From positions 1 to 15,266 of the forward strand of contig RFIM01000006.1 in assembly GCA_003695215.1 (NCBI GenBank): a stretch of DNA of 15,266 nucleotides. Direction: 5' to 3'. Below are positions 1 to 6,602 of the stretch, piece after piece (the stretch's first letter is position 1; each line of letters begins with the position of its first letter). The DNA is from Chloroflexota bacterium (GTDB lineage Bacteria; Chloroflexota; Anaerolineae; Aggregatilineales; UBA2796). The notes beneath the pieces are model-generated. The model worked only from the letters and a program-made list of their open reading frames with translations, was not told where the DNA came from and did not search any database. The position numbers and the translations under genes are program-made.

Positions 1-830
1 AGGGCGCCGCTGTAGAGCGCAGGCAGATCGGCCTCAGCAGCGAAGCCTGCCAGCACCACGCGCTCGCCTAAGGCGCGCGCCTGCGCGTGGATCGGCGCGT
101 CCAGCCAGCCGCGCCCGCCGACGATGACTAGCTTCAAGCTGGACCAGGCCGCTGGCAGAGCCGCGAAGGCCTGCATCAGGCGCTCGTAGTTTTTGCGCGG
201 CTGTAGCGTGCCGACTGCAAGCACATACGGCTGCGCGCCGATGCCGTATTTGGCGCGCACGGCCGCTTGGACGGCAGGCTCGTGCACAGGCTTGAAGGCG
301 CTGCTCACGCCGCTATATAGCACTGTGATCTTCGCTTCAGAGATCCTGTAGAGATCGATCAAGTCGGCTTTCGTGGCGGCTGAGTCGGCGAGGATGTGAT
401 CGGCGCGGCGCGCTGAGCGCGGCACGACAGACTCAAGGTAGGCTTTCAGGCGTGGCGCAGCGGCGCTTGGCAGGCGCGCAAATGAGAGGTCATGCACGGT
501 CAGCAGCGTTCGCGTGCGCGGCAAGCTTGGCGGCAGGGTGAAATCTGTGGCGTGGAAGAGCTGCACCTTGCCGATGAACAGCTCAATCGTCAAGGGCAGG
601 CGCGCTCGATGCCACAGGCGCGCTAGGGTCAGCGGCGAGAGGCGCGTTGGATAGTAACAGAAGTTCGCTGCAGGCGCGCTGGGCAATGTCGCTTCGCTTG
701 CGCCTGCTACAAACAACCGATAAGCCTGTTCAGAGTCGCAGGCAGCTAGCGCGGCGACTAGCTCGCGCACATAGCGCCCGATGCCGCCGCTCTGCTCATA
801 GGCAGGCGTATAGTCGATGCCGATCGGCAC
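1..830 (-). CDS. GT4-family glycosyltransferase (partial, 3' end cut by window edge)
   Basis: Cytoplasmic sugar transferase, probably adding a residue to a lipid-linked surface glycan; donor and acceptor cannot be read from sequence. Translating the minus strand from a GTG at 830 gives 276 open codons to the window edge. Visible GT-B/GT4 features are the N-terminal glycine loop GGIGRYVREL (about residues 15-24), LTVHDLSFA, the segment ADSAATKADL and the opening of the C-terminal Rossmann domain, VLAVGTLQPRKNYERLMQ. The nucleotide-sugar site with the EX7E motif would lie beyond the edge. The GTG starts 9 bases after the in-frame stop of the gtrA-like gene, so it is the last visible gene of the four-gene polysaccharide operon. 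A GTG is the only plausible start between that stop and the first conserved residues (PIGIDYTPAYEQSGG). Family assignment is firm; specificity is unknown. Confidence 0.88.
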   Translation of the reverse strand, partial: MPIGIDYTPAYEQSGGIGRYVRELVAALAACDSEQAYRLFVAGASEATLPSAPAANFCYYPTRLSPLTLARLWHRARLPLTIELFIGKVQLFHATDFTLPPSLPRTRTLLTVHDLSFARLPSAAAPRLKAYLESVVPRSARRADHILADSAATKADLIDLYRISEAKITVLYSGVSSAFKPVHEPAVQAAVRAKYGIGAQPYVLAVGTLQPRKNYERLMQAFAALPAAWSSLKLVIVGGRGWLDAPIHAQARALGERVVLAGFAAEADLPALYSGA

Positions 831-839
831 GCCCTGTGC

Positions 840-1424
840 CTACTCCACGTCGTTGTAAGTCCAGTAGCGATTAGCAAAGAAGTTCCAAAGCGCCACGATC
901 ACCAATGCCATGATGACCGCCATGTTGGCGCCGAGCTTCCACTGCACATTATCGGCCAGGTTCAGCTCAACCAGATGGTTGACGGCGAGATAGCGCACAA
1001 AATCGGCGAAGATCGGCGAAAAGGCTGCCACCACGCCTGCGCGCACTGCCAAACCGACCGCGCTCACAGCGAAGAATTGTGCCAGCTGATAGCGCACCCG
1101 CCGCGACCGCGAATCCGGATAAGTCCAGTAGCGATTCCACAGGAAGTTGCTGCACACTGCCAGCGTGAAGCCAATCGCTGCAGCCGTGACCACTGGCAAC
1201 AACTGCCCATCTTGCACCTGAAAGACGAAGCGCATCAGGAAGTTGGTCGTGCCGAGATCGATCACTGCGCCGATAGCCCCTACCACCAGGAACTTGAGGA
1301 AGCGTTCTAGTTCGCGCGGTTTGCTGCCGCCAAAGCGGATGCTGATGCGGCGGATGATGCCCATGCGCTCGCCGTCAGCAAGCGAGAGGCTCTCAGATCG
1401 GTTCATAGAAGATTGCTGCCTCAC
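840..1424 (-). CDS. GtrA/DPMS-type four-helix membrane protein (lipid-linked sugar flippase-like)
   Basis: Inner-membrane protein of the GtrA family, members of which are thought to help move polyprenyl-phosphate-linked sugars across the membrane for surface glycan modification. The 194 residues hold four hydrophobic segments at about 43-65, 77-97, 115-136 and 166-184. The family signature after helices 2 and 4 is present twice almost identically: NFLWNRYWTY (93-102) and NFFANRYWTY (181-190). The start taken is a GTG four bases after the stop of the upstream wzy-like gene; an in-frame ATG seven codons in (1406) is a possible alternative, and the first 40 residues are poorly conserved either way. 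Tight spacing on both sides puts it in the UXS-wzy-gtrA-GT operon. Family assignment is secure; the sugar carried is unknown. Confidence 0.9.
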   Translation of the reverse strand: MRQQSSMNRSESLSLADGERMGIIRRISIRFGGSKPRELERFLKFLVVGAIGAVIDLGTTNFLMRFVFQVQDGQLLPVVTAAAIGFTLAVCSNFLWNRYWTYPDSRSRRVRYQLAQFFAVSAVGLAVRAGVVAAFSPIFADFVRYLAVNHLVELNLADNVQWKLGANMAVIMALVIVALWNFFANRYWTYNDVE

Positions 1425-1428
1425 GTCA

Positions 1429-2877
1429 TTATGCTCTTTGCGTGCTACTGTTCACAGTAGCCACAAGCGTGCCAATTAAACCAAGCATCGCGCCAAAGTG
1501 CAAGAACAGGTTGTTGACGAACAGCTTATCGAACAGGCTGTGGACGGCGATATGAGCCCAAGCGCCTAGCACGCCAACGCCCACGCCACGTGCGAAGGCA
1601 TCTGAGAGCAGCCGCACGCGCAAACCCAACGCGCCCAGGGCGATCCACATGCCCAGATACGCCGCCAAGCCGAGCGCGCCCGTCTCTGCCAGCACATTCA
1701 GGTAGTAGTTGTGCGCATGACCGAGCGCTAACGGCCAGTTCACTAGCGCATGGCGCCCGTAGGCCGCTTCATAGCTGCCAAAGCCGACGCCAAGCCACGG
1801 CGATTCATCAGCCATACTCAGCGCCGCTTGCCAATGCGCCAAGCGCTCCACAGTGGCGTAGTTGGCATCGTTGATCGGCACGCCGCGCACGTCCTGGAAG
1901 CCTGTCAAGTCCTGCGCAAAATCGCTGAAGCGCGCAAGAAGCGCATTCGGCAGCATGCCTCCGATTATAGCCAATAACAAAAAGGCTACACATACCGCTA
2001 CCATAACAAAGGCCTGCCAAAAGCGGCGTGGCAGCAGCAGGATGAGCGTTACAAGCGCCGCTGCAAAGCCAAGCCACGCGCCGCGACTCCATGAGGCGAG
2101 CAAGCCTGCGCCGATCAGCCCTGCAGCGCCGCTCAAAGCGCCTGTGCGCCATAGCCACAGCGCCTTACCTTGTGACCGCGCCGCGCTGAATGCGCCAAAG
2201 GCAGCGCCAAGCGCCAAAGGCAGCGTCATGCCCATGAACGCGCCAAATGGATTAGGCTGACCGAAACTGCCGAAAGCCCGAAAATAGCGATAGTCGAGTA
2301 TCCACAAGTGTGGCGCGCCTGAGCCGCCTGCGAACTGATACAGCCCGATGAGCGCCTGCACAGCTGCTGCTGCGAGAAGTGCGCCCAGCGCCCAGCCGAC
2401 GCCGCACTCTTGGCACAGCGCAGCGACAATCAGCGCCATGAGCGCCATCTGCAGCCACTTGATCAGCTCGTTCAGCGTCGCGCTAACCGAGACCGCTGTT
2501 AGCAAGCTGAGTGCAGCTACGAAGATGAAGACGCTCAACGGCACAAGCACGCTCAAGCGCGGTAAGATGATGCGCCGCTGCGCAGCGATCTGTTTCAGCA
2601 ACCACAGGCCGACAGTATAGGCGAAAAGGATTTGGCCGATATCGAGCGGCAAGCGCACGGCCGCTTCAGTCTCGATCAGCGTTTTCATCGGCGCTAGGAT
2701 GAGCGTAGCCGTCACGGCCACGCGCAGATCGATTAGACTCAGCACAGCGAGTGCTATGCTCGCCAAGCTCAGCCATGCCAGCTCCAATGGCAGAGCCGCA
2801 AGCGCGCCTACGCCGATAGCTGCGCTCAGCCAAGCCAGCGAGGCGCGCGCGCGCCAAGGCACGAGCCTACTGTGCAT
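1429..2877 (-). CDS. O-antigen ligase / Wzy-type polysaccharide polymerase family membrane protein
   Basis: Multi-pass membrane protein of 482 residues with about ten to twelve hydrophobic helices. It carries the landmarks of the Wzy_C (O-antigen ligase/polymerase) superfamily: FGSFGQPNPFGAFM in a loop, SWSRGAWLG at the end of a mid-protein helix, and ESPWLGVGFGSYEAAYG followed by GHAHNYYLNVLAETGALG in the large extracytoplasmic loop, where the catalytic-type His and Arg lie. Such proteins either polymerise repeat units or transfer a finished glycan to an acceptor. Without an outer-membrane LPS system a polymerase or glycan-to-protein/lipid ligase is more likely than a true O-antigen ligase, but this is inference. 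The ATG at 2877 overlaps the end of the UXS gene by 11 bases, indicating translational coupling. Middle gene of the polysaccharide operon. Confidence 0.88.
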   Translation of the reverse strand: MHSRLVPWRARASLAWLSAAIGVGALAALPLELAWLSLASIALAVLSLIDLRVAVTATLILAPMKTLIETEAAVRLPLDIGQILFAYTVGLWLLKQIAAQRRIILPRLSVLVPLSVFIFVAALSLLTAVSVSATLNELIKWLQMALMALIVAALCQECGVGWALGALLAAAAVQALIGLYQFAGGSGAPHLWILDYRYFRAFGSFGQPNPFGAFMGMTLPLALGAAFGAFSAARSQGKALWLWRTGALSGAAGLIGAGLLASWSRGAWLGFAAALVTLILLLPRRFWQAFVMVAVCVAFLLLAIIGGMLPNALLARFSDFAQDLTGFQDVRGVPINDANYATVERLAHWQAALSMADESPWLGVGFGSYEAAYGRHALVNWPLALGHAHNYYLNVLAETGALGLAAYLGMWIALGALGLRVRLLSDAFARGVGVGVLGAWAHIAVHSLFDKLFVNNLFLHFGAMLGLIGTLVATVNSSTQRA

Positions 2878-3847
2878 GCTGCGTCGGATTGGTCACAACG
2901 CCCACACGCGAGCGGAAGTAGGCAATTGTGCGCGCTAAGCCTTGGCGCAAGTCGACAACAGGTGTGTAGCCAAGCAGCCTCTGAGCGCGTGAGATATCCG
3001 GCTGGCGCGTCTGCGGATCGCCTTCGATGCGATCCTTGTAGCGGAACTCAATACCGCCGTGATTGCCCGTCATTTCATTGATGATCTGCGCGAACTCTAA
3101 AATGGACATCTCAAGCGGATTGCCGAGATTGACAGGCAGCGAGGCTTCTTCGGAAGGCGGTAACATCAGTAGGCGATAGATGCCTTCGATCAGGTCACTG
3201 ACGTAGCAGAAGCTGCGCGTCTGTGTGCCATCGCCATAGACGGTCAGCGGCTCGCCGCGTAGGGCCTGCCCGATGAAATTGGGCACCACGCGGCCGTCAT
3301 CAAGGCGCATGCGTTCACCATAGGTGTTGAAGATGCGCACGATGCGCGTATCCACGCCGTGCGATCGATGGTAAGCCATTGTCAGCGCTTCAGCAAAGCG
3401 CTTTGCCTCATCGTAGACGCCACGCGGCCCAATGGTGTTGACGTTGCCGTTGTAGTCTTCGCGCTGCGGATGCACTAGCGGGTCGCCGTAGACCTCTGAG
3501 GTGCTTGCCAGCAAAAAGCGCGCGCGCTTGGCGAGCGCCAAGCCAAGCGCGTTGTGCGTGCCGAGCGCGCCAACTTTCAAAGTCTGGATCGGATACTTCA
3601 AGTAATCGATCGGGCTGGCAGGCGAGGCAAAATGCAACACGGCATCCAGCTGACCGCCGATGTAGATATAGTTGGTGACATCATGACGGATGAAGGCGAA
3701 GTCAGGGCGTCCGATCAGGTGTTGGATGTTATCGGTGTTGCCCGTGATCAGATTATCCATGGCGATCACACTATGACCTTCTGCCAAGAGGCGATCTGCC
3801 AAGTGCGAGCCGAGAAAGCCAGCGCCGCCCGTGATCAAAACACGCAT
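2867..3847 (-). CDS. UDP-glucuronate decarboxylase (UDP-xylose synthase, UXS; SDR family)
   Basis: Cytoplasmic NAD-dependent enzyme converting UDP-glucuronate to UDP-xylose plus CO2, supplying a pentose donor for the glycan genes downstream. The 326-residue protein starts with the Rossmann motif GGAGFLGSH (residues 7-15). It then shows the UXS active-site stretch TSEVYGDPLVHPQ (116-128, with the acidic residue E118), GPRGVYDEAKRFAE (140-153, Y145 and K149 of the YxxxK pair), and DDGRVVPNFI followed by LTVYGDGTQTRSFCYV (201-216), which separate UXS from other epimerases. ATG at 3847 is chosen because homology begins there; a 27-residue upstream extension in the same frame is Ser/Arg/Thr-rich and unlike the family. 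A weak AGGA lies just before this ATG. First gene of the operon, divergent from rpsF. Confidence 0.93.
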   Translation of the reverse strand: MRVLITGGAGFLGSHLADRLLAEGHSVIAMDNLITGNTDNIQHLIGRPDFAFIRHDVTNYIYIGGQLDAVLHFASPASPIDYLKYPIQTLKVGALGTHNALGLALAKRARFLLASTSEVYGDPLVHPQREDYNGNVNTIGPRGVYDEAKRFAEALTMAYHRSHGVDTRIVRIFNTYGERMRLDDGRVVPNFIGQALRGEPLTVYGDGTQTRSFCYVSDLIEGIYRLLMLPPSEEASLPVNLGNPLEMSILEFAQIINEMTGNHGGIEFRYKDRIEGDPQTRQPDISRAQRLLGYTPVVDLRQGLARTIAYFRSRVGVVTNPTQHAQ

Positions 3848-3976
3848 AGTCCTAGCACTCCAAGAGTCTGTGAAGGTATGCCTAGTGTAACGCAAAATAG
3901 CTCGGCTTGCCTTGAGAGCGCCGCGCAATAGCCTGGCGCCTCACAGGTTCCCTGCGAGTTCTAGCGTGGCACGCCC

Positions 3977-4005
3977 TTGCCTTAGCGCACAGAACAGTGT
4001 ACACT
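3977..4005 (+). promoter_or_regulatory. Sigma70-type promoter of rpsF-ssb-rpsR
   Basis: TTGCCT at 3977-3982 and TACACT at 4000-4005 are separated by exactly 17 bases, on the plus strand upstream of rpsF. Transcription would begin near 4012, giving a leader of about 78 bases that contains the S6:S18-type hairpin. The -10 lies in the perfect 10-base palindrome AGTGTACACT (3996-4005), so an identical -10 also faces the divergent UXS gene, although no good minus-strand -35 is visible. Confidence 0.6.
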
Positions 4006-4035
4006 TCTAGCCGTTTTCAGTGCCTGGCACAGCAG

Positions 4036-4071
4036 CTTTCCGCCCTACCATCAGGGCTACTCCGAGGAAAG
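4036..4071 (+). promoter_or_regulatory. S6:S18 ribosomal protein leader (autoregulatory mRNA hairpin with CCG bulge)
   Basis: Outer stem 4036-4041 (CTTTCC) pairs with 4066-4071 (GGAAAG), 6 bp. An inner stem 4042-4046 (GCCCT) pairs with 4053-4057 (AGGGC), 5 bp, closed by a six-base loop ACCATC. There are no unpaired bases on the 5' side, but the 3' side has an 8-base bulge TACTCCGA (4058-4065) containing CCG at 4062-4064. A stem-bulge-hairpin with an unpaired CCG is the established signature of rpsF leaders bound by the S6:S18 complex, mimicking its 16S rRNA site. The 3' arm is the purine-rich GGAAAG just upstream of rpsF, so binding could hide the ribosome-loading site. Pairing was read by eye, not folded computationally. 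Confidence 0.78.
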
Positions 4072-4089
4072 GATTCAAAGCTATTCAAC

Positions 4090-4377
4090 ATGCGTCACTA
4101 CGAGCTGACCTATATCATCGCCTCTGATGTGGATGAAGAGGCTTTCAACAAGGCCCTTGCCCAAGTGCAACAGTGGGTTGAGGAGCTTGGCGGCAGGATC
4201 ACAGAGACTCATCGTTGGGGCAGGCGCAAACTTGCCTATCAAATCCGCGAGTACACCGAAGGCCACTACGTCACTCAGCAGCTGGAGCTGCCACCGCAGG
4301 CCACCAAAGCCCTAGAGCGCAACTTGCGCTTGTATGTGCCGATCATCCGCTACTTGTTGGTGCGTGCCGATGAGTGA
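4090..4377 (+). CDS. rpsF: Small ribosomal subunit protein S6
   Basis: S6 binds the central domain of 16S rRNA as a heterodimer with S18 in the 30S platform. The 95-residue product begins MRHYELTYIIASDVDEE and contains the family features ELGGRITETHRWGRRKLAY (about 32-50) and the C-terminal YVPIIRYLLV strand; length is normal for S6. The ATG at 4090 is chosen by homology; the same frame stays open upstream to 3997 but that part overlaps the promoter and leader hairpin and is not S6-like. The nearest Shine-Dalgarno-like sequence, AAAGGA (4068-4073), is about 16 bases upstream, unusually far, and lies partly inside the leader stem, so translation initiation is probably controlled there. First gene of rpsF-ssb-rpsR. 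Confidence 0.95.
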   Translation: MRHYELTYIIASDVDEEAFNKALAQVQQWVEELGGRITETHRWGRRKLAYQIREYTEGHYVTQQLELPPQATKALERNLRLYVPIIRYLLVRADE

Positions 4378-4468
4378 GTGCGCCTAGCTGATCGTCTGTG
4401 CCGCCTTGTTATGCTAAAAGAGAAGTGGTAAGCGAGTTTAGCAGTAGTCTGTCTGAAGGGAGGAGCAT

Positions 4469-4864
4469 ATGGCTCGCGGCTTGAACAAAGTCATGATTAT
4501 CGGTAGCCTAGGGCGCGATCCAGAGATGCGCTACACGCCCAGCGGGCGTCCTGTCACCAGCTTTAGCGTGGTCACTAGCCGCACCTGGACGAGCAGCAAC
4601 GGTGAGCGCCGCGAAGAGCATGAGTGGTTCAATGTGGTGGCGTGGGGCATGCTGGCAGAAATTTGCAAATCGCACCTGCGCAAAGATCAGCAAGTCTACA
4701 TCGAAGGGCGCCTGCAAACACGCGGCTGGGAAGACGAAGAAGGCAAGCGGCACTATCGCACTGAGGTCGTCGCCAATGAGATGATCGTCTTGGGCGACCG
4801 ACGCGGCGCGCCAATCGATTTTTCTGAAGATGAAATCGAAGATGACGAAGACTACGCCTTCTAG
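4469..4864 (+). CDS. ssb: Single-stranded DNA-binding protein
   Basis: Coats single-stranded DNA during replication, repair and recombination. The 131 residues begin with the classic OB-fold start MARGLNKVMIIGSLGRDPE and continue through VTSFSVVTSRTW, HEWFNVVAWGMLAEI, KDQQVYIEGRLQTRGWED and TEVVANEMIVLG, covering residues about 4-110. The acidic C-terminal tail is short and ends EDDEDYAF instead of the usual DDDIPF: acidic residues and the final Phe are kept but the Pro is lost. A strong GGGAGGAG lies four bases before the ATG. The 91 bases after rpsF contain no gene. The rpsF-ssb-rpsR order is common in bacteria and links SSB dosage to ribosomal protein transcription. Confidence 0.96.
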   Translation: MARGLNKVMIIGSLGRDPEMRYTPSGRPVTSFSVVTSRTWTSSNGERREEHEWFNVVAWGMLAEICKSHLRKDQQVYIEGRLQTRGWEDEEGKRHYRTEVVANEMIVLGDRRGAPIDFSEDEIEDDEDYAF

Positions 4865-4889
4865 CGCGTAGCCAACCTTTGAAGGAAAG

Positions 4890-5198
4890 ATGAACATGAG
4901 CGATCAAGAGACGCTGCACACTGACGAGACCGAAGAGTCTTCTGCTTCGAGTGCGCCTGAGGCACGCCCGCGCGGCGGGATGCGCCGCCGCACGGCCAAC
5001 CTGCGCCTTGAGTACAGCGATATCGAACTCTACAAAAATGTTGAGTTACTCTATCGCTACCTTTCGGATCGCGGCAAGATTCGCCCACGCCGCCAAACCG
5101 GCCTATGCGCCCGCGATCAACGCCGCCTCGCCAAAGCCATCAAGCGGGCGCGGCACCTGGCGCTGCTGCCCTTCGTGGGCGAAGTGCAATCCGACTAA
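4890..5198 (+). CDS. rpsR: Small ribosomal subunit protein S18
   Basis: S18 pairs with S6 on the 30S platform. Of 102 residues, about 41-94 form the S18 core: IELYKNVELLYRYLSDRGKI, RRQTGLCARDQRRLAKAIK, RARHLALLPF. The protein has an N-terminal extension of some 30 residues that is Glu/Ser/Ala-rich and then Arg-rich (RGGMRRR); the Cys-rich zinc-binding N-terminus seen in some S18 proteins is absent. GGAAAG precedes the ATG at 4890; a second ATG two codons in (4896) cannot be excluded. It lies 25 bases after ssb and 21 bases before the parvulin gene. With S6 it is expected to form the complex that represses this operon through the leader at 4036-4071. Confidence 0.95.
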   Translation: MNMSDQETLHTDETEESSASSAPEARPRGGMRRRTANLRLEYSDIELYKNVELLYRYLSDRGKIRPRRQTGLCARDQRRLAKAIKRARHLALLPFVGEVQSD

Positions 5199-5219
5199 AG
5201 CAAAAGAGAGCATTCGCGC

Positions 5220-6518
5220 ATGTCCAAAGGCAGAAGCAAACAGCCCGCCATTCCTGTGCCGACCAAAGCCAGGCGCAAGCACCTTCCGCGCTCTGAGCGC
5301 GCCCGCGCCATTGATCGCGCCGTCTTGATCGCCTCAGTTGCCCTTGGCGCCGCGATCATCGTCATTTTGGGCATTGCGCTGTTCATCGAAGGCGTGATCG
5401 TCCCAACTCAGGCGGTTGCCAGCGTCGGTGGCGAGAACATCACCGTGGCAGAGTTCCAGCAGCGCGTCCGCTATGAACGTTGGCGCACAGGCTTGGAGCT
5501 GGTCCCAATAGCGCAAAGCCAGTTCGCCCGCGAGTTCCTGACCAACTCGCAGTTCGGCCCCTACGCCGACATGTACCGCGACCTGCAAATCCCAACCCAA
5601 ATGGGACGCAAAGTGCTGGACCAGATGGTCGATGCGCTTGTCATCCAGCAATACGCGCGCGAGAATGGACTCAGCCCCAGCCCTGAGGAAATTGAGCAAC
5701 AGCGCTTCAAGTTCTATGGCTTCGATCCCAATCCTAGCACTGCCACACCGACTCTGACGCCAACGCTCACGCTCACGCCTTTCGTCTCGCCCACGCCAAC
5801 TAGCACACCCACGCCGACCGTCGAGCCGACCATCACGCTCACGCCTTCGCCAACGCCCTTGCCCACAGGCATCCCTACAGCTACGCCTGATGCAACCGAG
5901 CGCGCCAAGACCTTTGAGGAAGATCAAGCTAACTTCACTGATGCAGCGCGCCGCCGCGTCGGCGTCGACGAGGCCTTTCTGAATCGGCTATTTGCACAAG
6001 CAGCCCTGCGCGAGAAAGTCCTCAAGGCTGTGGTAGGCGAGCCGCCTAAGGAAGAACTGCAAGTCAAAGCGCGCCACATCCTGCTCAAGACGCAAGCTGA
6101 GGCTGAGGAAGTGCTGCGTGCCCTGCAAAACGGCGAGTCTTTCGCCGCGCTGGCAGCAGCGCTCAGCCAAGACCCTGGCAGCGCCTCGCGCGGCGGCGAG
6201 CTGGACTGGGCAGGCCGCGGCGTCTACGTGCCGCAGTTCGAAGAAGCCGTCTTCAACGCTGAGATCGGCGCCGTCATCGGACCGATCGATACCTCCAGCA
6301 ATGGCCCGAACTACGGCTTCCATATCATCCAGGTCGAGAAGCGCGAGATGCGCCCGCTGACCGATGAGCAAGCGCGCCAAGTCCAGGAGCGCGCCTTCTC
6401 CAAATGGCTGAGCGAGCAGCGCACAGCGCGCAATGCGCAGACCTTCTCGCTGTGGATCGACGTAGTGCCAACCTCGCCCACGCTGGCTGAACTTGGTTTG
6501 CCCGAACGCATTCAGTGA
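5220..6518 (+). CDS. Membrane-anchored parvulin-type peptidyl-prolyl isomerase (SurA/PrsA-like)
   Basis: Extracytoplasmic foldase/chaperone, 432 residues. A basic cytoplasmic N-terminus (1-33) is followed by one membrane helix (about 34-61), giving an N-in, C-out anchor rather than a lipoprotein. A SurA_N-type helical chaperone region runs from VASVGGENITVAEFQQRV (67-83) to KVLKAVVGEP. It is interrupted at about 172-224 by a Pro/Thr-rich stretch with repeated TPT-like units. The PpiC domain spans about 283-378 with KARHILLKT (H286), FAALAAALSQDPGSASRGG, DWAGRG and GPNYGFHIIQVEKRE. The start is the ATG at 5220, 21 bases after rpsR, in a position often held by rplI. It probably shares the ribosomal operon's transcript, since no promoter is visible in the gap. 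The PPIase assignment is firm; clients are unknown. Confidence 0.9.
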   Translation: MSKGRSKQPAIPVPTKARRKHLPRSERARAIDRAVLIASVALGAAIIVILGIALFIEGVIVPTQAVASVGGENITVAEFQQRVRYERWRTGLELVPIAQSQFAREFLTNSQFGPYADMYRDLQIPTQMGRKVLDQMVDALVIQQYARENGLSPSPEEIEQQRFKFYGFDPNPSTATPTLTPTLTLTPFVSPTPTSTPTPTVEPTITLTPSPTPLPTGIPTATPDATERAKTFEEDQANFTDAARRRVGVDEAFLNRLFAQAALREKVLKAVVGEPPKEELQVKARHILLKTQAEAEEVLRALQNGESFAALAAALSQDPGSASRGGELDWAGRGVYVPQFEEAVFNAEIGAVIGPIDTSSNGPNYGFHIIQVEKREMRPLTDEQARQVQERAFSKWLSEQRTARNAQTFSLWIDVVPTSPTLAELGLPERIQ

Positions 6519-6522
6519 CCAC

Positions 6523-6564
6523 AAAAAGCGCGAGGCGTATCTCCTGAGATACGCCTCGTTCGCT
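6523..6564 (-). terminator. Rho-independent terminator for the minus-strand REC-kinase gene
   Basis: Bases 6531-6543 are the exact reverse complement of 6546-6558 (a 12-13 bp stem around CGAGGCGTATCTC with a tiny loop). The stem can be lengthened by AGCG (6527-6530) pairing with CGCT (6561-6564) across a two-base bulge. Read on the minus strand the hairpin runs straight into a T-run (complement of AAAAA at 6523-6527), the standard intrinsic terminator form. On the plus strand it is followed by no T-run, so it is at best a weak stop for the parvulin gene that ends at 6518. Confidence 0.8.
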
Positions 6565-6572
6565 GATCCGCA

Positions 6573-6598
6573 AGCGAGCCCGCCTTCGCCCGCTCGCT
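6573..6598. repeat. Second inverted repeat between the convergent genes
   Basis: AGCGAGC (6573-6579) and GCTCGCT (6592-6598) form a 7-bp stem around a 12-base loop, immediately before the stop codon end of the minus-strand REC-kinase gene (6603). There is no T-run on either side. It may help termination or RNA stability, or be a chance product of the GCGC-rich composition. Confidence 0.5.
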
Positions 6599-6602
6599 GA
6601 CC

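Noticed and set aside
3845..3928. 27-residue N-terminal extension of UXS
   Set aside because: Not homologous to the family; the Rossmann motif begins a few residues after the ATG at 3847.
3997..4089. N-terminal extension of S6 from the ATG at 3997
   Set aside because: It overlaps the promoter -10 and the leader hairpin, has no S6 similarity and no ribosome site; S6 homology starts exactly at the ATG at 4090.
5720..5900. Possible CRISPR or minisatellite array
   Set aside because: The repeated ACGCC/CTCACG units are irregular and stay in frame encoding a Pro/Thr linker; no spacers or conserved repeat length.
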